Assembly: GCF_035582795.1 (NCBI RefSeq)
Contig: NC_134365.1
Coordinates: 141,015,077-141,079,076 of the forward strand
Origin: Mycteria americana
Taxonomy: Eukaryota; Chordata; Aves; Ciconiiformes; Ciconiidae
Reading direction: 5' to 3'
Length of the DNA: 64,000 nt
Part shown: piece after piece, positions 13,341-26,524 of the stretch
Position numbering within the stretch: the first letter of the stretch is position 1
Layout of the letters: every line of letters starts with the position of its first letter
Made by a program: the position numbers and the translations under genes
The notes under the pieces: generated by a model
What the model was told of the DNA's origin: nothing
Databases searched by the model: none
The model's input: the letters and a program-made list of their open reading frames with translations, nothing else

Positions 13341-15238
13341 GTTGGAGTTTAGTTTTGTTGTGGGTTTGTTTTTTTTTTTAATTTATTCTGGACAGCACTG
13401 CCAACCCAGCTGGATGGATGCTGTTCTTTTAAGCCAACAACACACTCAGAAATCAAGTCAATATTTTATAGTGGTGTAACAGATCATTGCTAGGTGCAGG
13501 ATATATGCAAAGATGTTGCTGTTCAAAACAGCAAAATAAAAACAAGCAAAATTCGTTTGATGATTGTCCTTTGTAATTTTTGTCCTCCGTCATCCCTTAG
13601 TGAACATTGTCTCACCAAAACTACCTACACAAATTACCTAGGCAGAAGACTTCTATGTGCTCCAAGAGCTTTTAGAGTTCAGCTATCCTCAAGTTCTTGT
13701 TAAGTTTACATTAACATTTACATTTAAACTGACGCCCAGAGATTATTTTTTAAATATAGCCATTCTCAGTGGATCACATATAATGTTAAGGAAAGTTTAA
13801 ATGGTCATTTTGGCTGCTTAGAATTTTTTCCAGTGTTTAAAAACCTGTAATTGGCTTTTAAAATTTAATTCTAAGATCTCTCAGCCCTTTAAAATCAAAC
13901 CTGTAAAATCAAGGCTCTTTTCCTTTATTTTACCTTTACTATAGGAAAATCTGCAAGTTTCTGTAATGCCTAGTATTGTAAAAACCATATTGCTATACTT
14001 AGTATAGCAATAATACAGCCTGAGGAAAAGCATTTGCTGAGCTCACTATATTGAATTAAGATCAGTATCCAGCAGTGAGCTTCTGTCACTAAACAGAGCA
14101 ATCTGGCACAAAGTTAAAAATCTAGGTTTTTATTCATTACTTGATCCAATGCCTCATCTGCACAGAAGAATCCTTATGTCAAGGTCAGTACCCTCAGAAT
14201 GGTTTGATGCTGAGTTGATCCGTGCTGAGTTACTCCTTGTGTCATGCCAACGTAACACTGAAGATTTGGTCTGGCTCCAAGCAGAATGAACTTCTCCTCT
14301 GTGCCCCTAGAAAAGTGAACGGTGAACGTATTTTCCTCTCCATTGACTCCCCCAGCAATGTAGGCATCTAGTTCAGAAGCTCTGGATTTTTATGTCCAGG
14401 TTACACACTTTGAATTGCCTGAAGCAGATGATGAAGACACTATCAGTATACTAACAGTAGTATCTGTTACAAATGGCTGCCCATCATCACAAAGAATGAA
14501 GAATTTTGTGGCAAAGGCAAGGCCACAAGACAGTTCTCTGGGGCGGGAGGCAGCTGATTTAATCACCAGACTTTCCCTCTGCGCAGCATCTCGCCTCATT
14601 CTCTAAACACTTCAGCTTTTGGGACGCAAAAGTGAAAAATGCAAAGTTCTGTCAAAACCAAAGTTGAAAGGTTTAAAATGACACCAAGGATGCGGCTGAA
14701 GAGACCTTCCTGGATAACCAGCATGGCACCGACCAGTGCCGCTGACATTAGACTCTGTGGGTCCAAGGGTCCGCGAGTGTTTCCTTCACAAGCTCTGACA
14801 CTGGGATTGCCAGGGGGAAATTTCCGTGGGGGAAAGTTGAGGCACTGCAGCTTTTTCCTTTTAGCCGTGGCTAGTATCCTGCAGACATCCAGTTGAAAGA
14901 TGGAAAGGGGGCTGCCACGCCCAGCTTCCAGGCCTGGCTGTCCTAAAAAGGTGAGCTGCTTACTGAATTATTCCTTGGTTTGTAGGTCTCAGACACCACT
15001 TCTGCCAGTCACTGACATGACTGGGAGAAAACAAATCTGCAGGCCATTAAATGTTTCATGGAATTGAATCAACACAAAAACCCAAACCAAAACAAAAAAA
15101 CCCCAAACCACACAGTATGTGTGATGTGCTTTAAGTCTGGTGAGACATGATTTTAATCTATGTCTGAATTGAAGATTATGGATTATACTGATTTAGTTTT
15201 GTTATCAGATCTGATAGGACAATAGGGAGGCCACACAG

Positions 15239-15271
15239 AAAAAAAAAAAAAGAAAAAAAAGAAAGAAAATA
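15239..15271. repeat. A-rich low-complexity tract
   Basis: A run of A interrupted only by single G residues. It could be the tail of a very old retroposed copy, but no recognisable body is attached on either side. Confidence 0.8.
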
Positions 15272-18200
15272 GCATTAATTTACGATGTTATTCAGAATGT
15301 GATAATTGTGTGCATGAAAGCTATGGTAGTCCCTTGGATCTTCCTTTTGCCATCCAGCTGGCATACATTATTAGTATGCCCTTTTCCATAACCACTAGCT
15401 CTGCTGAAGTTTTGGTCAGCATATTTAGAATATCCTCTATTTGGCTGTGAGAATAAAGGAAAGTCTAGAAAATGAGCAATAACCATTTCAGGTGGCGTTC
15501 TCTTTTCCGTTGTGAGATTCCTGACTGTGGTTTCTTTCTTTGCCATGGCTGTCAACATTATGATGAAGTTTTAGGACCACACTGTACTAAATATGCCCCT
15601 TGAAGCATATGTCAGTGGTATGTTTCAGGGCTGAAATAGCAGAATTTTGCTTTTGGCTGGAAAAACTTATAAATGACATTTTCCTTTCCACAGAGATTAT
15701 TCCAATGCATTATTTTTTTTTCTATGAGACAGACTGTATATGAACTAGGTTAATAGCAGCTAATTTTCCTAATATCATTCCCCTTTGGGAGTATCATTTT
15801 ACTAGAAGTAAAATGACATATAATCCTCCCCCCCAACACCACCATTATTTATTACTACTCTATGAATAATCCCGTAACTTGATTTTATTAAGAAAAGATA
15901 TGACTGCATATTTGGTTGTAACTCTCTTGATATCAAGGCAAAAAGCCACAAGATTAGAATCATATTTTCTCAAAAACACTTTCTAACAATAGATAGAATT
16001 CACACCAAAGAACATCTTGCTAAGAATAGATGGAATTGTTGTGTAAAAATGCTTCATGCACAATGGAAAAAATTCCAATAATTTTGGCTGGGAGGCTATG
16101 ACAATTTGTGACAAAAAGAAAACGATGTTGTCGCAAGCTCAGAAAAATGTTTTAGCTCTGCTAGGGTGCTGCTTGATTGCTCACCCCCAGATGAGCATTT
16201 CACACTCTTTTGGAAGAACTTAACCTTTTTAAAAATTTGCCACTTTTAGGTAGTTGTCTATCTCCTACATTAAAAATGTAGTTGTGACTACCATATGTGA
16301 ATGAAAACTGAGATACTTTTTCTTTGGATCGTTCTTTTTTTGAATGTGCATCATCCCAGTGTAACTTGCCTGGACAAGGAGGACCGCTTCAGTAATATCT
16401 TCAAAGCTACCCCACTAATCCTCAAAACACAATTTGATGATATCTGCACAAAGTCTGACTGCAGTTAGACTGCCAGTGTGCTATGACTGTGTATTACACT
16501 GACTAATGCTGTATCACACTTTCCTTATACACGTCTGTCCTGACTTTTCAAGCTCCTTCTTCAGCAGAACAGGATCCTACCATTCCTAAACGCTAGCCCA
16601 TAATTAGCATAATTAGCAACAGCAGTTTCTTCATTCTCATTTTTAGCATCCCCCTTATACCTGGGAGAAAAAAAGTCTGGTGTCTTTAGTTTAGAGCTAC
16701 GCTGTCTTTTTCAAGGGCAACATAAATCATGTCATCCCATTGCAATTACCATGAGAAAGGACAGTCCGTTGTTAGGGTATAGTCAACATAGGTAAAACGT
16801 GCATGTTTCACATCATGTGAACATATGACTTGAACAAATCAGTCCTCAATGCAGCCGTTATATCCTCACCAAAGCAAACAGGCTCACCTCCAGCTCCAGT
16901 GAATGAAGTACCCACGAGCAAGACCCCACTACCCACACCATGCAGAAAGGCGACGCTCCCCATTGCTGCATGCCCCCCTTCCCTTTGCCTTGTGACCCCA
17001 CGAACGAGGAGGGGAACCGAAAGCCAGGCAGCTCCGTCGGGATTGTGAGAGCGGGACCTGAGCTGCAAGTCACCGACCCAGCAGTCTGGCTGCGGGGCAG
17101 CACCGGACAGCAGCCAGCTGGGTGAATCTCAGTCTCAGGGGGTACTTGGTGGGTTGAAAAGCAGGGAGGCCCGATTTTGATTTAGTAAGCCTTTCCGCTG
17201 CCAAAGCAGCTACATGTAAATGTCTCTGTGTACCCCATTTAGAGAAATTTAAAACCTACTGTAGAAAAAAGGGTACCTTTTATTAATACGTTCTCATTTA
17301 GATGCATTTTATTTAAATGCTTTCTTAATTTAATTTTGGACTTGTCTACCCATAAATTTGAAATGATCTAATGAAATCTGTTCCTGGCAGTTCAAACAAA
17401 ATGTGTAGGTTTGAGTGTAGACAGGGCCACAGCATCAGAAGTCCTGCCACGTTATACAGCTGATAGGAAGGTTAAGTTTAAAGCTCTCCGGAGGGCACAC
17501 CTTCAGAAGATAGCTTAATTCCCTTTTTCCACAAATCACTGTGTTTTTTTCCATGTAAATTTCTTGGTCTTCAATATGTCTTCTCATCCTGTGTGAAAAG
17601 CACTCTTGCATTTCAAAATCTTTTTAAAGAGTCATGTCTGGAAGCCAAATTTCTCTCCGTTAGTTTGCAGCTTCAACCTTCACTTCCTGTATTAGCCACA
17701 AAATGCAGGCTAATGCTGCCTCTTTAAAAAGAAAAAAAAAAGTTAGCAAGCATAGCTTGCAGTGATTTTTATGTTCTTTCACATTTTCCTGCCACACTTC
17801 CTTTATTTTTGTCTGTCATTAGGTTAATTGTAATTTCATCTGGCTTAGGCATCCGTCATTTTGTTTATCTTTTCTGCACGATGCATACCAATGGCACTGC
17901 ATAAGTAACAGTACAAGTGTGTTTATGTTAATAACAACAAGCATACAAGGAATTGTTCTATGTCAGGTGCTATCTTACAGCATCCCATTAAAAGAACAGA
18001 TTACCAGTGAACACTGAACACCTGTTTTTTACATTCTTTAGTAAATGACTAATGTTTATATACAAAGAGAAGGTGACATCAATTGCAAGCTGTAGCAGCT
18101 GGCAATCACATTGCCAAATCCTTGCAAGTGTTAGCCAGTTAGCAAAAACAACAGTTTTCTTTTTGTGAACTTCCAACCATCAGCTTTATTTGTTCGCAGC

Positions 18201-18340
18201 TAACTCAAATATTACCTATACGTATAGGATCGCTGGCCAAAGGGCTTCCTGCAACTGGCTGCTAGCACTGAGTGTGCTCCATTGGTCAATAGCTACGGTG
18301 GCCCGATCACAGGATTTATCTCGACAGAAGACTTTGCAGG

Positions 18341-18925
18341 TTATTGGAGAAAGAGAAGAAAGATCCCGTATGTAAGCAATGCGAAGCCATACAGGGTCCC
18401 TAGAGGAGGAGCAAACCCGATTTCCTGCCTGGCTGGGATGGAGGGCAGGCGGAAAGGAGGAGGAAAGGAGATACTTCCATTGTTTACAACAGAATAGAAA
18501 TTCCAGCTTGCAGAGACTGAGAAGCAGAAGCCTGAAGAGATGTAATGACATTCCTCCTGCCTCACATGTTCACCTCCAACTGGTCTTTGAGAAATGTTTC
18601 CATAAATACCGTCCATGAGGAGAAGGTGAAAAGTATTCCTAATCTTCCCACGAAACATGCACAGAACACAAGGATCTGAAAACCAAACATTTCTAGAGGG
18701 AAGAATATTTCATTGAAATGAAAATCAAGGCTACACTCTACATTATATTCAACAGACACCTCTAGTTCGGAGGGAAACATTTTCCATATTCCTACCCAAG
18801 TGATGCCAGAGGCAGAGATAGTGGTATGATTCACAAACCACAGCCTCCAGTTTGCCTGCTCCTGGTACTGCAGGTTAAAAGCCAGCACAGTAACCAAAAG
18901 AGAAACCAGCTATCTTTCCAAAGGA
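18341..18925 (-). pseudogene. Claudin (CLDN34-like) pseudogene, copy A
   Basis: A decayed copy of the intact claudin at 40.2 kb. The 5' half (about 18,562-18,897) keeps the end of the first membrane segment, a NWRLW block at the claudin Trp position, and SGITWVGIWK, which is the extracellular-loop-1 GLW-type motif. The first loop cysteine is lost, since the WKVC of the intact gene reads WKMF here. The 3' half continues in another frame (about 18,341-18,658) with SASWNFYSVVNNGSISFPP and a poor fourth membrane segment. At least one frameshift therefore lies near 18,560-18,620, and a stop codon sits in the first membrane segment near 18,915. It has the same strand as the intact gene. The boundaries are those of detectable similarity. 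A spliced or diverged functional gene is unlikely given the lost cysteine. Confidence 0.78.
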
Positions 18926-21900
18926 AATCGCTTGTATTACAAGGAAACAATGAACTGCAGTCTTCAGAAGTCTTTTAAAAGCTAAATAGCCAAACAGATT
19001 CTTATGGCAGCACTGCAGTAAAAACCAATGCATCAATTATTATCATTATGTATACGCCAATTAAAAATAAACCAATTTAATTACTAATATTGATTGTGGG
19101 TTTTTATTTCCTGGTTGTAGGAAAATAAAATCTTTTGAATGTGTTTGCAATATTGGCCACAGTCCTAGAAATTGTTTAATAGGACCTTTACTCATGCATA
19201 TCCATGAAGCTGCTCACTCACATGGCGTATGCATTTTGGTGATCAGCCAATTTGAAAATTATGAACAAAGAATAGAAGTTCTACCTATTTCATGGTTCTG
19301 TCTGTTGTTTTAATTCAGTGTTTCATATTATGTGTTTTGTCATCTTTCATACCATTGTAGTTACTGAAAGCTGCCTATATATAGGTCTAAGATCTTTTCC
19401 CAGAATTAACGTTACTTTAAGTTCTTTCTTTCCACCTCAATCTATTTTGGAACCCAGACCAAGCCTGAAAATTTTCAGCCAGAAAAAATGTTTATGCCAC
19501 TAGGCAGGGCACAACACATACCTATGTACACACAAACACTCCCTCTTGCTGCAGAGCATTGCAATTTCTTTCCAGCTTTTTAGATCTTTATTAGAAAGTA
19601 GATTTATGGGTAATGCTTACCAAAATGAGAGCTGTCATGACAGCATCTGATTTAACTTCAGTGTAGCACCATTCATTTTTTGGGCAATATTAGTCTTGCA
19701 TAGTTAGTTTTTGCCTTCTGTCTTCTGTCTTGTATTACCTATCAATGTTACCTGCTAAGGAGTTTCCCTTTTCCACCCCAGTTGAATTTTCAGTTTTTCA
19801 TTTAGATAAAAACCTGAAAGCTGGAATGGAAGGGACCTTAAAGATTTAGGTGTCCAATATTGACTTCCAGTCAAAGAAAAAGAAAAGCAGTTGAGCACCA
19901 ATCACCCTTAAATCTTTTGAAAAATCCCAGCCCAAACAGTGTGTGAGTACAGTGCATTGTGCAGCTAGCCTCTTCTCCCAGCTTCCTTAAATCAATGTGG
20001 AATGACACCAGATCGAGTAGCATGTGCTTAAATGGTAGAGCAAAGGGCAACTTGTTAGCTGTCTTTGATAGTTATAAGATTTCTGCACCATTGTGTTATC
20101 TTAGTTCTGTAATATCTAATTATATAAATCCTTCTGAATGTTTATCATACAGTTTAAAGTGGATGTCATACTCTGCTACCCACATACCTTAATGATAGAT
20201 TTAAAAGTAGAGAGAATAGAAAAAAAAATCAGGTGTTTCCTACCTAGTCAAGGCTCTTTCTAGTTGTGTCTTTGAGAGAACCGCAAGTTATTTTTAAATA
20301 AAAAGCTTTTTTTTCTTTCCATAAATTCTCCAAAGGAAGGAAGTCTTTACCAGAAGGCTCCTCAGGTTGGTTTCCTTTTACTGGCATAAGAAATGTCGTT
20401 TGATGGTTTGCCTTGAAACTGAATCCAAACATCTCATCACCGCCTGTCCAGGCCCTCCTCCAGATTGACTTCTTCAGCCAGATTAAAATGTGAACAACCT
20501 GAAACATTCATAAGAATTTGGCGTGTGATACACAGTGTGTTTCTTAGGACTCATTTTTTGTAATGCCTGCTTTCCTGAACTGTCAGAGATGTGGCAGCTC
20601 CAAGGAGGGGAGATTACCAAACAATGTCAAGCACCAGTAAAACTAAAGAAAGGAGAAAAATCTCCCCAGCAGTAGGAAACTGAGGTCTTCAGAAGACAAA
20701 CATTGTCTTTCTGCCTTAAAAACAGAAAAAGAAAAAAGTCTTTCAGAATAATAGTAATTATTTTTGATACAGTAGTATAATTTAGGCATTAAAAAAAGGA
20801 GTTGCTGTAAAGTAAGCATCCTTTGTAACTACATCAATAAATTATCATGCAAGTCACTGTCTCAGCCCAGGCTGCAGCAGATAGAGCGGTCTAGCAGGTT
20901 GCCATACTCAGCTGCAGTTTCCAGGAGAACTAAAACAGAATTATGCTACAGTGCTTGTTCCTGTACTAGACCTGTGCCTCTAAGCTTCATTCTCCGTGTA
21001 ACAAAGCAGAACCTTGGAAATGTTATATGTAAAGTTAACTCTGCCCTGTGCTATACACATAGCGGTACCTTCTCTTGTAATATGGGAACATATGTTTTTC
21101 AAGTAACACTAACATCCTTTTACCACACCAGAGTAGCATTGTGCAGTGTGGGAATGGAGCAAGCACCCTAGGAGGGCTCTAGCTCAATACAACATGCCAA
21201 TATTGCATGGTTCAACAAGCTTTATGGTCTCAGTCCTGGATAACTGGAGTCAGATGAATTTCTGAAATTGATTTTCTAGAAGTGCTAGAACTTCAAAGTC
21301 AGTAGAATAAGACAAAATGTATTGAAATTTCAGAAAAAAATGTTAAGAGCATCTTTATTCCCCTTCCTGCAAATTCTAAATTTGACTTCAACAAACACTT
21401 TGTGAACATCAATAGTAAAAAAAAATGCCCCTGTTTTCAAAGAAAATAAAACGGCTCAAGTTTGTTAAACTATGTATTATTTTGGGGAAAAAAAAAACCA
21501 AACTTCATTGAATGAATACAACTAATATACCTCGCACCATATGCTGCAAAAATTCAATGAAACTAGGAATGAAAATAATAAAAGGTATTAATTAAATGAC
21601 TGGGGCTAAAAAGGAAAAGAAAAAGGGCTGAAGGGATGTAGAGGGTTTATCACATCTGTCCCGCATCAAAACCAGTTCTCCAGCGCTTGGCCATGCATCT
21701 CCTGAGAAGCACTTAGGAAACCTGCTCTTGGACACCTCCAGTGATGCACTGCTTACACGCTACCTCCCCTCGTCTTCTCCCTGGGTGTGCTATGGGGGGG
21801 TTACAATAAATCGCCTTAAAAACCTCCTCTGTCTGGACAGGTAGTCTGGTTTCCCCGTGTCGTGTTGGTAGACAGCGAGAGAGGCAGCCTGCTGAGGAAA

Positions 21901-22200
21901 ACGATGTGGGGTTGGACTTCCAGACGAAGCTCTCTCTGTGAATGGGGCCTCTTGTTAACCCAGAGGCAGAGGCCGGGGCAGCTGAAGGCCTCTGGAGCGC
22001 CTACACCTGCCGACCTGGGCCTGCGTCTCCCTCGCTCCTTCTCCATCTTCCTTCCCTTACTGGCCACACAGCTCTGCCGGGCCTGAACAAGGAGAGAAAA
22101 ATCGCTTTAAAGGCATTGATTTGCTCTCGGCGGTGCGTGCTGGCAGTTTAACGCGTTGTTAAAATGCCCGCCACGGGTGTGGATTATGGAACGGTTAAAT
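18926..22200. other. Non-coding DNA between claudin copy A and the second CpG-rich block
   Basis: No supported gene. Text near 19,826 (GGAATGGAAGGGACCTTAAAG, one base longer than the usual quote, followed by GTCCAAT) faintly resembles a CR1 3' end, but too little is preserved to call it. The rest is AT-rich unique-looking sequence. Confidence 0.5.
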
Positions 22201-22650
22201 CCACCTCCCCTCTTCTGACAGCCTTCGTTGCCGGCGTACGCGTGAAGGGTACAGGCGGCACGGCGGTGCTCCGGCAGACACACCGGCCTCTGGCGGGCAG
22301 GGCGGGGCGGGGGTGCCCCTTCCTACCGCCCCACTCGCCGCCGCCCGGTCCCCCGGCAGCGGGCGGCGCGGCCCGGCCCGGCCCGGCCCGGCGCTTCACC
22401 CGGGCGCCCTCTGCCGCCTCCCGGCAGCGCGGCACTGAGGGCTGTTCCCCCCCCGGCCTGCTCCGCGGCCGCCGTGAGGTTGTGATGGCCTCGGTTCTGC
22501 GGCAGCTGTCTGACAGTTTCCAGTGTCTTTTTTTGGGGGGGAGGGAGGGGGCAAGAAGCCACGTGCCTCCTCCAGAGAGCTCCGCAGTGTTGGAGTGCCA
22601 AGCCCACGGCACCGAGTCACGGCGCCCGACGGGAGTAGAGCGGTCGATTG
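22200..22650. promoter_or_regulatory. Second CpG-rich block without an assigned gene
   Basis: About 450 bp that is strongly GC-rich and full of CG dinucleotides, including repeated CCCGG units at about 22,372-22,394. It resembles a promoter CpG island but overlaps no exon I recognise. Open frames exist on both strands, for example a plus-strand ATG at 22,484 in a good context, but they carry no known domain. It could be an alternative WWC3 promoter, a promoter for a claudin-cluster or non-coding transcript, or simply GC-rich DNA. A CR1 copy abuts it on the right. Confidence 0.5.
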
Positions 22651-22675
22651 AAGCCGAGGGTGCTGAGGACCCTGA

Positions 22676-22734
22676 GAACAGAACAGAACAGAATAGAATA
22701 GAATAGAATAGAATAGAATAGAATAGAACAGAAC
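22676..22734. repeat. GAACA/GAATA pentanucleotide repeat (CR1 tail)
   Basis: Tandem GAATA units flanked by GAACA units on the plus strand, which read TTCTA/TTCTG on the minus strand. They sit exactly at the 3' end of the adjacent minus-strand CR1 copy, so they are its expanded terminal repeat rather than an independent microsatellite. Confidence 0.95.
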
Positions 22735-23700
22735 TATTTCAGTTGGAAGGGACCTACTATGATCATCTAGTCCAACTGCCTGACTACTTCAGGGCTGACC
22801 AAAAGTTAAAGCATATTATTAAGGGCATTGTCCAAATGCCCCTTAAACACTGACAGGCTTGGGGCATCGACCACCTCTCTAGGAAGCCTGTTCCAGCGTT
22901 TGACCTCCCTCTCGGTAAAGAAATGCTTCCTCATGTCCAGTCTAACCCCCCCCGGTGCAGCTTCGAGCCATTCCCACGCGTCCTGTCACTGGATCCCAGG
23001 GAGAAGAGATCAGCACCTCCTTCTCTACTCCCCCTCCTCAGGAACCTGCAGAGAGCAATGAGGTCGCCCCCCAGCCTCCTTTTCTCCAAACTAGACCACC
23101 CCAAGGTCCTCAGCCACTCCTCACAGGACATGCCTTCCAGCCCTTTCACCAGCTTTGTTGCCCTCCTCTGGACACATTCAAGGACCTTCACATCCTTCTT
23201 AAATTGTGGGGCCCACAACTGCCCGCAGTACTCGAGGTGAGGCCACACCAACGCTGAATACAGCGGGATAAGCACCTCTTTTGACCGGCTGGTTGTGCTG
23301 TGTTTGACGCACCCAGGGTGCGGTTTGCCCTCTGGGCTGCCAGGGCACACTGCTGACGCAGGTTGAGCCTGCTGCCGACCAGCCCCCCAGATCCCTTTCT
23401 GCAGGGCTGCTCTCCAGCCACTCCTCTCCCAATTTATACTTGTGCCCGGCGTTACTCCGTCCCAGGCGCAGAATCCAGCATTTTGACTTGTTAAATTTCA
23501 TCCCATTCATCATTGCCCAATGCTCCAATCTGTCTAGGTCCCTCTGCAAGGCCTCTTGTCCCCCAAGAGAGTCAACAGCACCTCCCAGTTTGGTATCATC
23601 AGCAAACTTGCAAATGGTGCATTCAACTCCTGCATCCAGATCGTTGGTAAATATATTGAACAGAACTGGCCTAGGATTGAACCCGAGGAGCCCCTGATAT
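22676..23700 (-). mobile_element. 5'-truncated CR1 LINE, minus strand
   Basis: A non-LTR retrotransposon fragment of about 1 kb. Reading on the minus strand from about 23,700, it encodes PVLFNIFTNDLDAGVE and then the catalytic reverse-transcriptase box FADDTKLGG. Further on, in a shifted frame, come the CR1 C-terminal blocks [20 protein letters not shown] and [13 protein letters not shown]. The 3' untranslated end contains the typical block whose plus-strand form is GATCATCTAGTCCAACTGCC, and it ends in the pentanucleotide tail. The N-terminal part of ORF2 and all of ORF1 are missing, as is usual for CR1, and the frame is broken at least once, so the copy is dead. It abuts the CpG-rich block at its 3' side. 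Confidence 0.95.
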
Positions 23701-26524
23701 TTACACTGCATCCTTTTCATAGGCTTTTCTCTCAGACCTGTCTATTTTTCCTGGAACGAACATCCCAATTATTAACCATATATATGGTTTGAAGCTATTT
23801 GAAGGAAAGCTTTGCTTTCTCAACTCTAGACCCCTCAGCAGGCCACCCTAGGATGCCCCGTGTAGTCCTTGTGTCTGTCTCACCAGCGGTGTTACCGGCT
23901 CGCTGCCCCTGCCACCATTCCTTGTATAAAGCCTTGCATGTGACAGCAACCTTTAATTCTGTTGCTGCTGATACACCTGCCTTGTTTCTGCTTTGGCTCG
24001 TTCACAAATGAGCATGGTGCAGGCTGTCCACACCTTTTTGTGACCCTGAGTCTGGTTATTGTTCAAAACAGAAGTGCCATAGGGAAGGAACTGTGGATTT
24101 ACTGCCACCACCCAGGCAAAACCTGGAGGGACATCCCAAATGAACTGACCCTCCTGGGCGTCCTTTTGTCTGAGGAGAAAGGCCCAGATAATGACTTTTG
24201 GGAAATCTTTGTCACTGCAACTGCTTTCCCCCAGAGTATGTTGGGACCACATTACCCTTGGGATAACCGGGAGTAGGTGCAAAACTTTCGGATGCAGAGG
24301 TGCACAGCTGAGACCGCTGGCCACCAGCTGGAGTCACAGCATCGTACTCAGTGAACGAGATGTTGACGGGCCACATGGGAGCTCTGAAGTGCAGTTATGC
24401 CCTGTGGAGAACTGCAACCCCCATGTCTACCAGCATGGCTGGTCAGTGCAGGCAAAGCTGTGGTTGTAAAGCCAAACTCCAAACACTCTGCATTCAGATA
24501 ACGCAAGTGGGAGATGCTGATGAGATCACGACACTTTTGTTTTCCATGGCTGCCCACGAGGATGAATCCCTTTTAAAGGCATAACAGCCCTCACCAACAG
24601 AATGGCCATACATGTTGGTATCACCAACACTGCCTCCCTGAAAACACTGGGTGTATCATCTGGTGCATATTTAGAGTGACTCTTCTGATTTAGCTTTCTC
24701 AAAAATGAAGCAAGTTCACACTTACCAAACCCCCCCTGCAATACAAAACAATGGTGCTAGTCGTATGCGACATATGTGACTTTGCGTTGACCTGCACATT
24801 TACAGCAAACTCTGCGATGTTCTGGGTAAGTCAGGGTAATTACTCATGCATCCTGATGCCCACCCGCTGAACTCCCAGCTGGTTTTCTTAGTGAACTGTT
24901 GGCAGGTGTGTACCTCCCCTTAAAAGTTCAGTTAAAGGCAAGAAAATGGAGTGCTGAACCTACCTCTTCTTCCTTTACTGTGAAGACCAGGGTTGTGACT
25001 CAGCTGCAAAAAGAAGTAAGGCAGGTACAGTGGGCTCGCAGCTGTGCTGCCTAAGCTTCCTTGTGTCCTCTTCTGCAGCCCCCTTGCACATGTACTTGGG
25101 GCAGCCCCGAAGAAACCGCAGAACCTTAGTGGCAATGCAGAAAACCACTCTAGGACAATCCCTTTCCAGACAGACAAAGATTATTCTTAAGTTTTCTAAT
25201 CCTCATACATTCTGAAAGGTGAAAATAAACACAAAGTTGTGGCTGTGGATATATGCATGAGTTAAGCCGTGGAAAGTAAAGCTAGCCTAAAAACATGCAA
25301 ATATTTGACATGGCCGTTATGGACAGTATTTACCCATCCCAGTCCTGGCAAGTTTGCCCACTTGATGACATTTCTCAGATTTGCAGTCCTTGCTTTTAAA
25401 AAGCACTCTCTACTAATTTCTTGTGCTTTTAAATGTAGGATTTACTTACTTTTATGCAGCGCCACAACAAATTTATGCATCAAGTTTTGCTTCCCAAAGT
25501 GTGGGACATTAAAAGGTAGAAAGTCTGCACATGAACCAGACATCATCAAGAAAACAAACACCTACCCTTTCTTTCACTTTTTAAGACCTTTTTAATTTTA
25601 ATAAAATAATAACTTGACAGAGAAGGCAACAGCTGGAAGTAAATACCAGCTGTAGAGCTGAACAATTCCTCACTTTGCTATAGCTTATAACTTCGTCAAT
25701 CAATAATAATATATTATTTTCAAAGACAATTTAATGAGATGCTGAGTCTAAAACATAAAATATCACCATCCATTAACTTTAATGACATAAAGGCATTCAG
25801 TCTTTTAGTGTCTGTACATGCCCACAGGTATCAGATTGGAATTTGGTGAGATCAGGCCAACGTGTGGCCACCACAGGGGATAATACCCTGCAGGAGGCAG
25901 TAGGAGACACAGCACTCACTAGAGGACACCCAAAGCTGGTTTCTCTTCCCAGTTATACAGGTGCAACACCTGTGTTACAAGTGACAGAATTTGCTTACCC
26001 ACACTGTACATATATTTAAGTGCGTAATGTAAAGAACTTTAATGAAAGCAACAGATAAGAGGCCAAAGCTTTTCAAAACCTCAAAACATAACATATGAGA
26101 TGCCATTCTGTCTTCTACCAAGCACAGATATCCTTCACTTTGTTATTCCGTTTCCAGAGATTTTATGAAACTTCTGTTTTAAAGGTGCAGTTTGAAACTG
26201 GCTAGCCAAACTATAAAGATAAAGATTTTCTCCATGAATTGCTGAAAGATCCATGGTAGCCCTTACATACGTACAGTTTTGCCATGGAAGATATCCAATA
26301 GCAGTTTGAGAGAGGTTGGTCTCAGGGTTTTGTTGCAAAAGTTCTTTTAAAAATGCAAGGTATTTCACACAGACAGTCCCAGAGCAACTATCAGTAACAA
26401 ATACTTTCTCTGAGCACCATGAATCAATTGATAACCCAGAGCTACAAGGAAGACAGGCTTGTTCTGAGTCGACAGAAATAATTTTATTTTGTTGTTGTTT
26501 GCAAGAGCCCAAATTTAGACTATT
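23701..26524. other. Non-coding DNA between the minus-strand CR1 and claudin copy B
   Basis: No gene supported. The open frames at about 23,950-24,580 on both strands are of moderate length but match no family I know. No other element was recognised. Confidence 0.5.

Larger units (their letters stand above)
5061..18340. other. Intergenic DNA upstream of WWC3
   Basis: About 13 kb with no gene I can support. Open frames are short, lack family motifs and occur on both strands at the density expected by chance. The only interspersed element I recognise is the old CR1-like remnant near 12.5 kb. Simple repeats include a T-rich tract at 13,313-13,340 and an A-rich tract at 15,239-15,271. A divergent non-coding transcript from the WWC3 CpG island is possible, but nothing in the sequence shows one. 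Confidence 0.6.

Noticed and set aside
23953-24324. Open frames on both strands right of the minus-strand CR1
   Set aside because: The composition is moderately coding-like, but there is no domain or splice signal and the two strands compete. Not supported as a gene.
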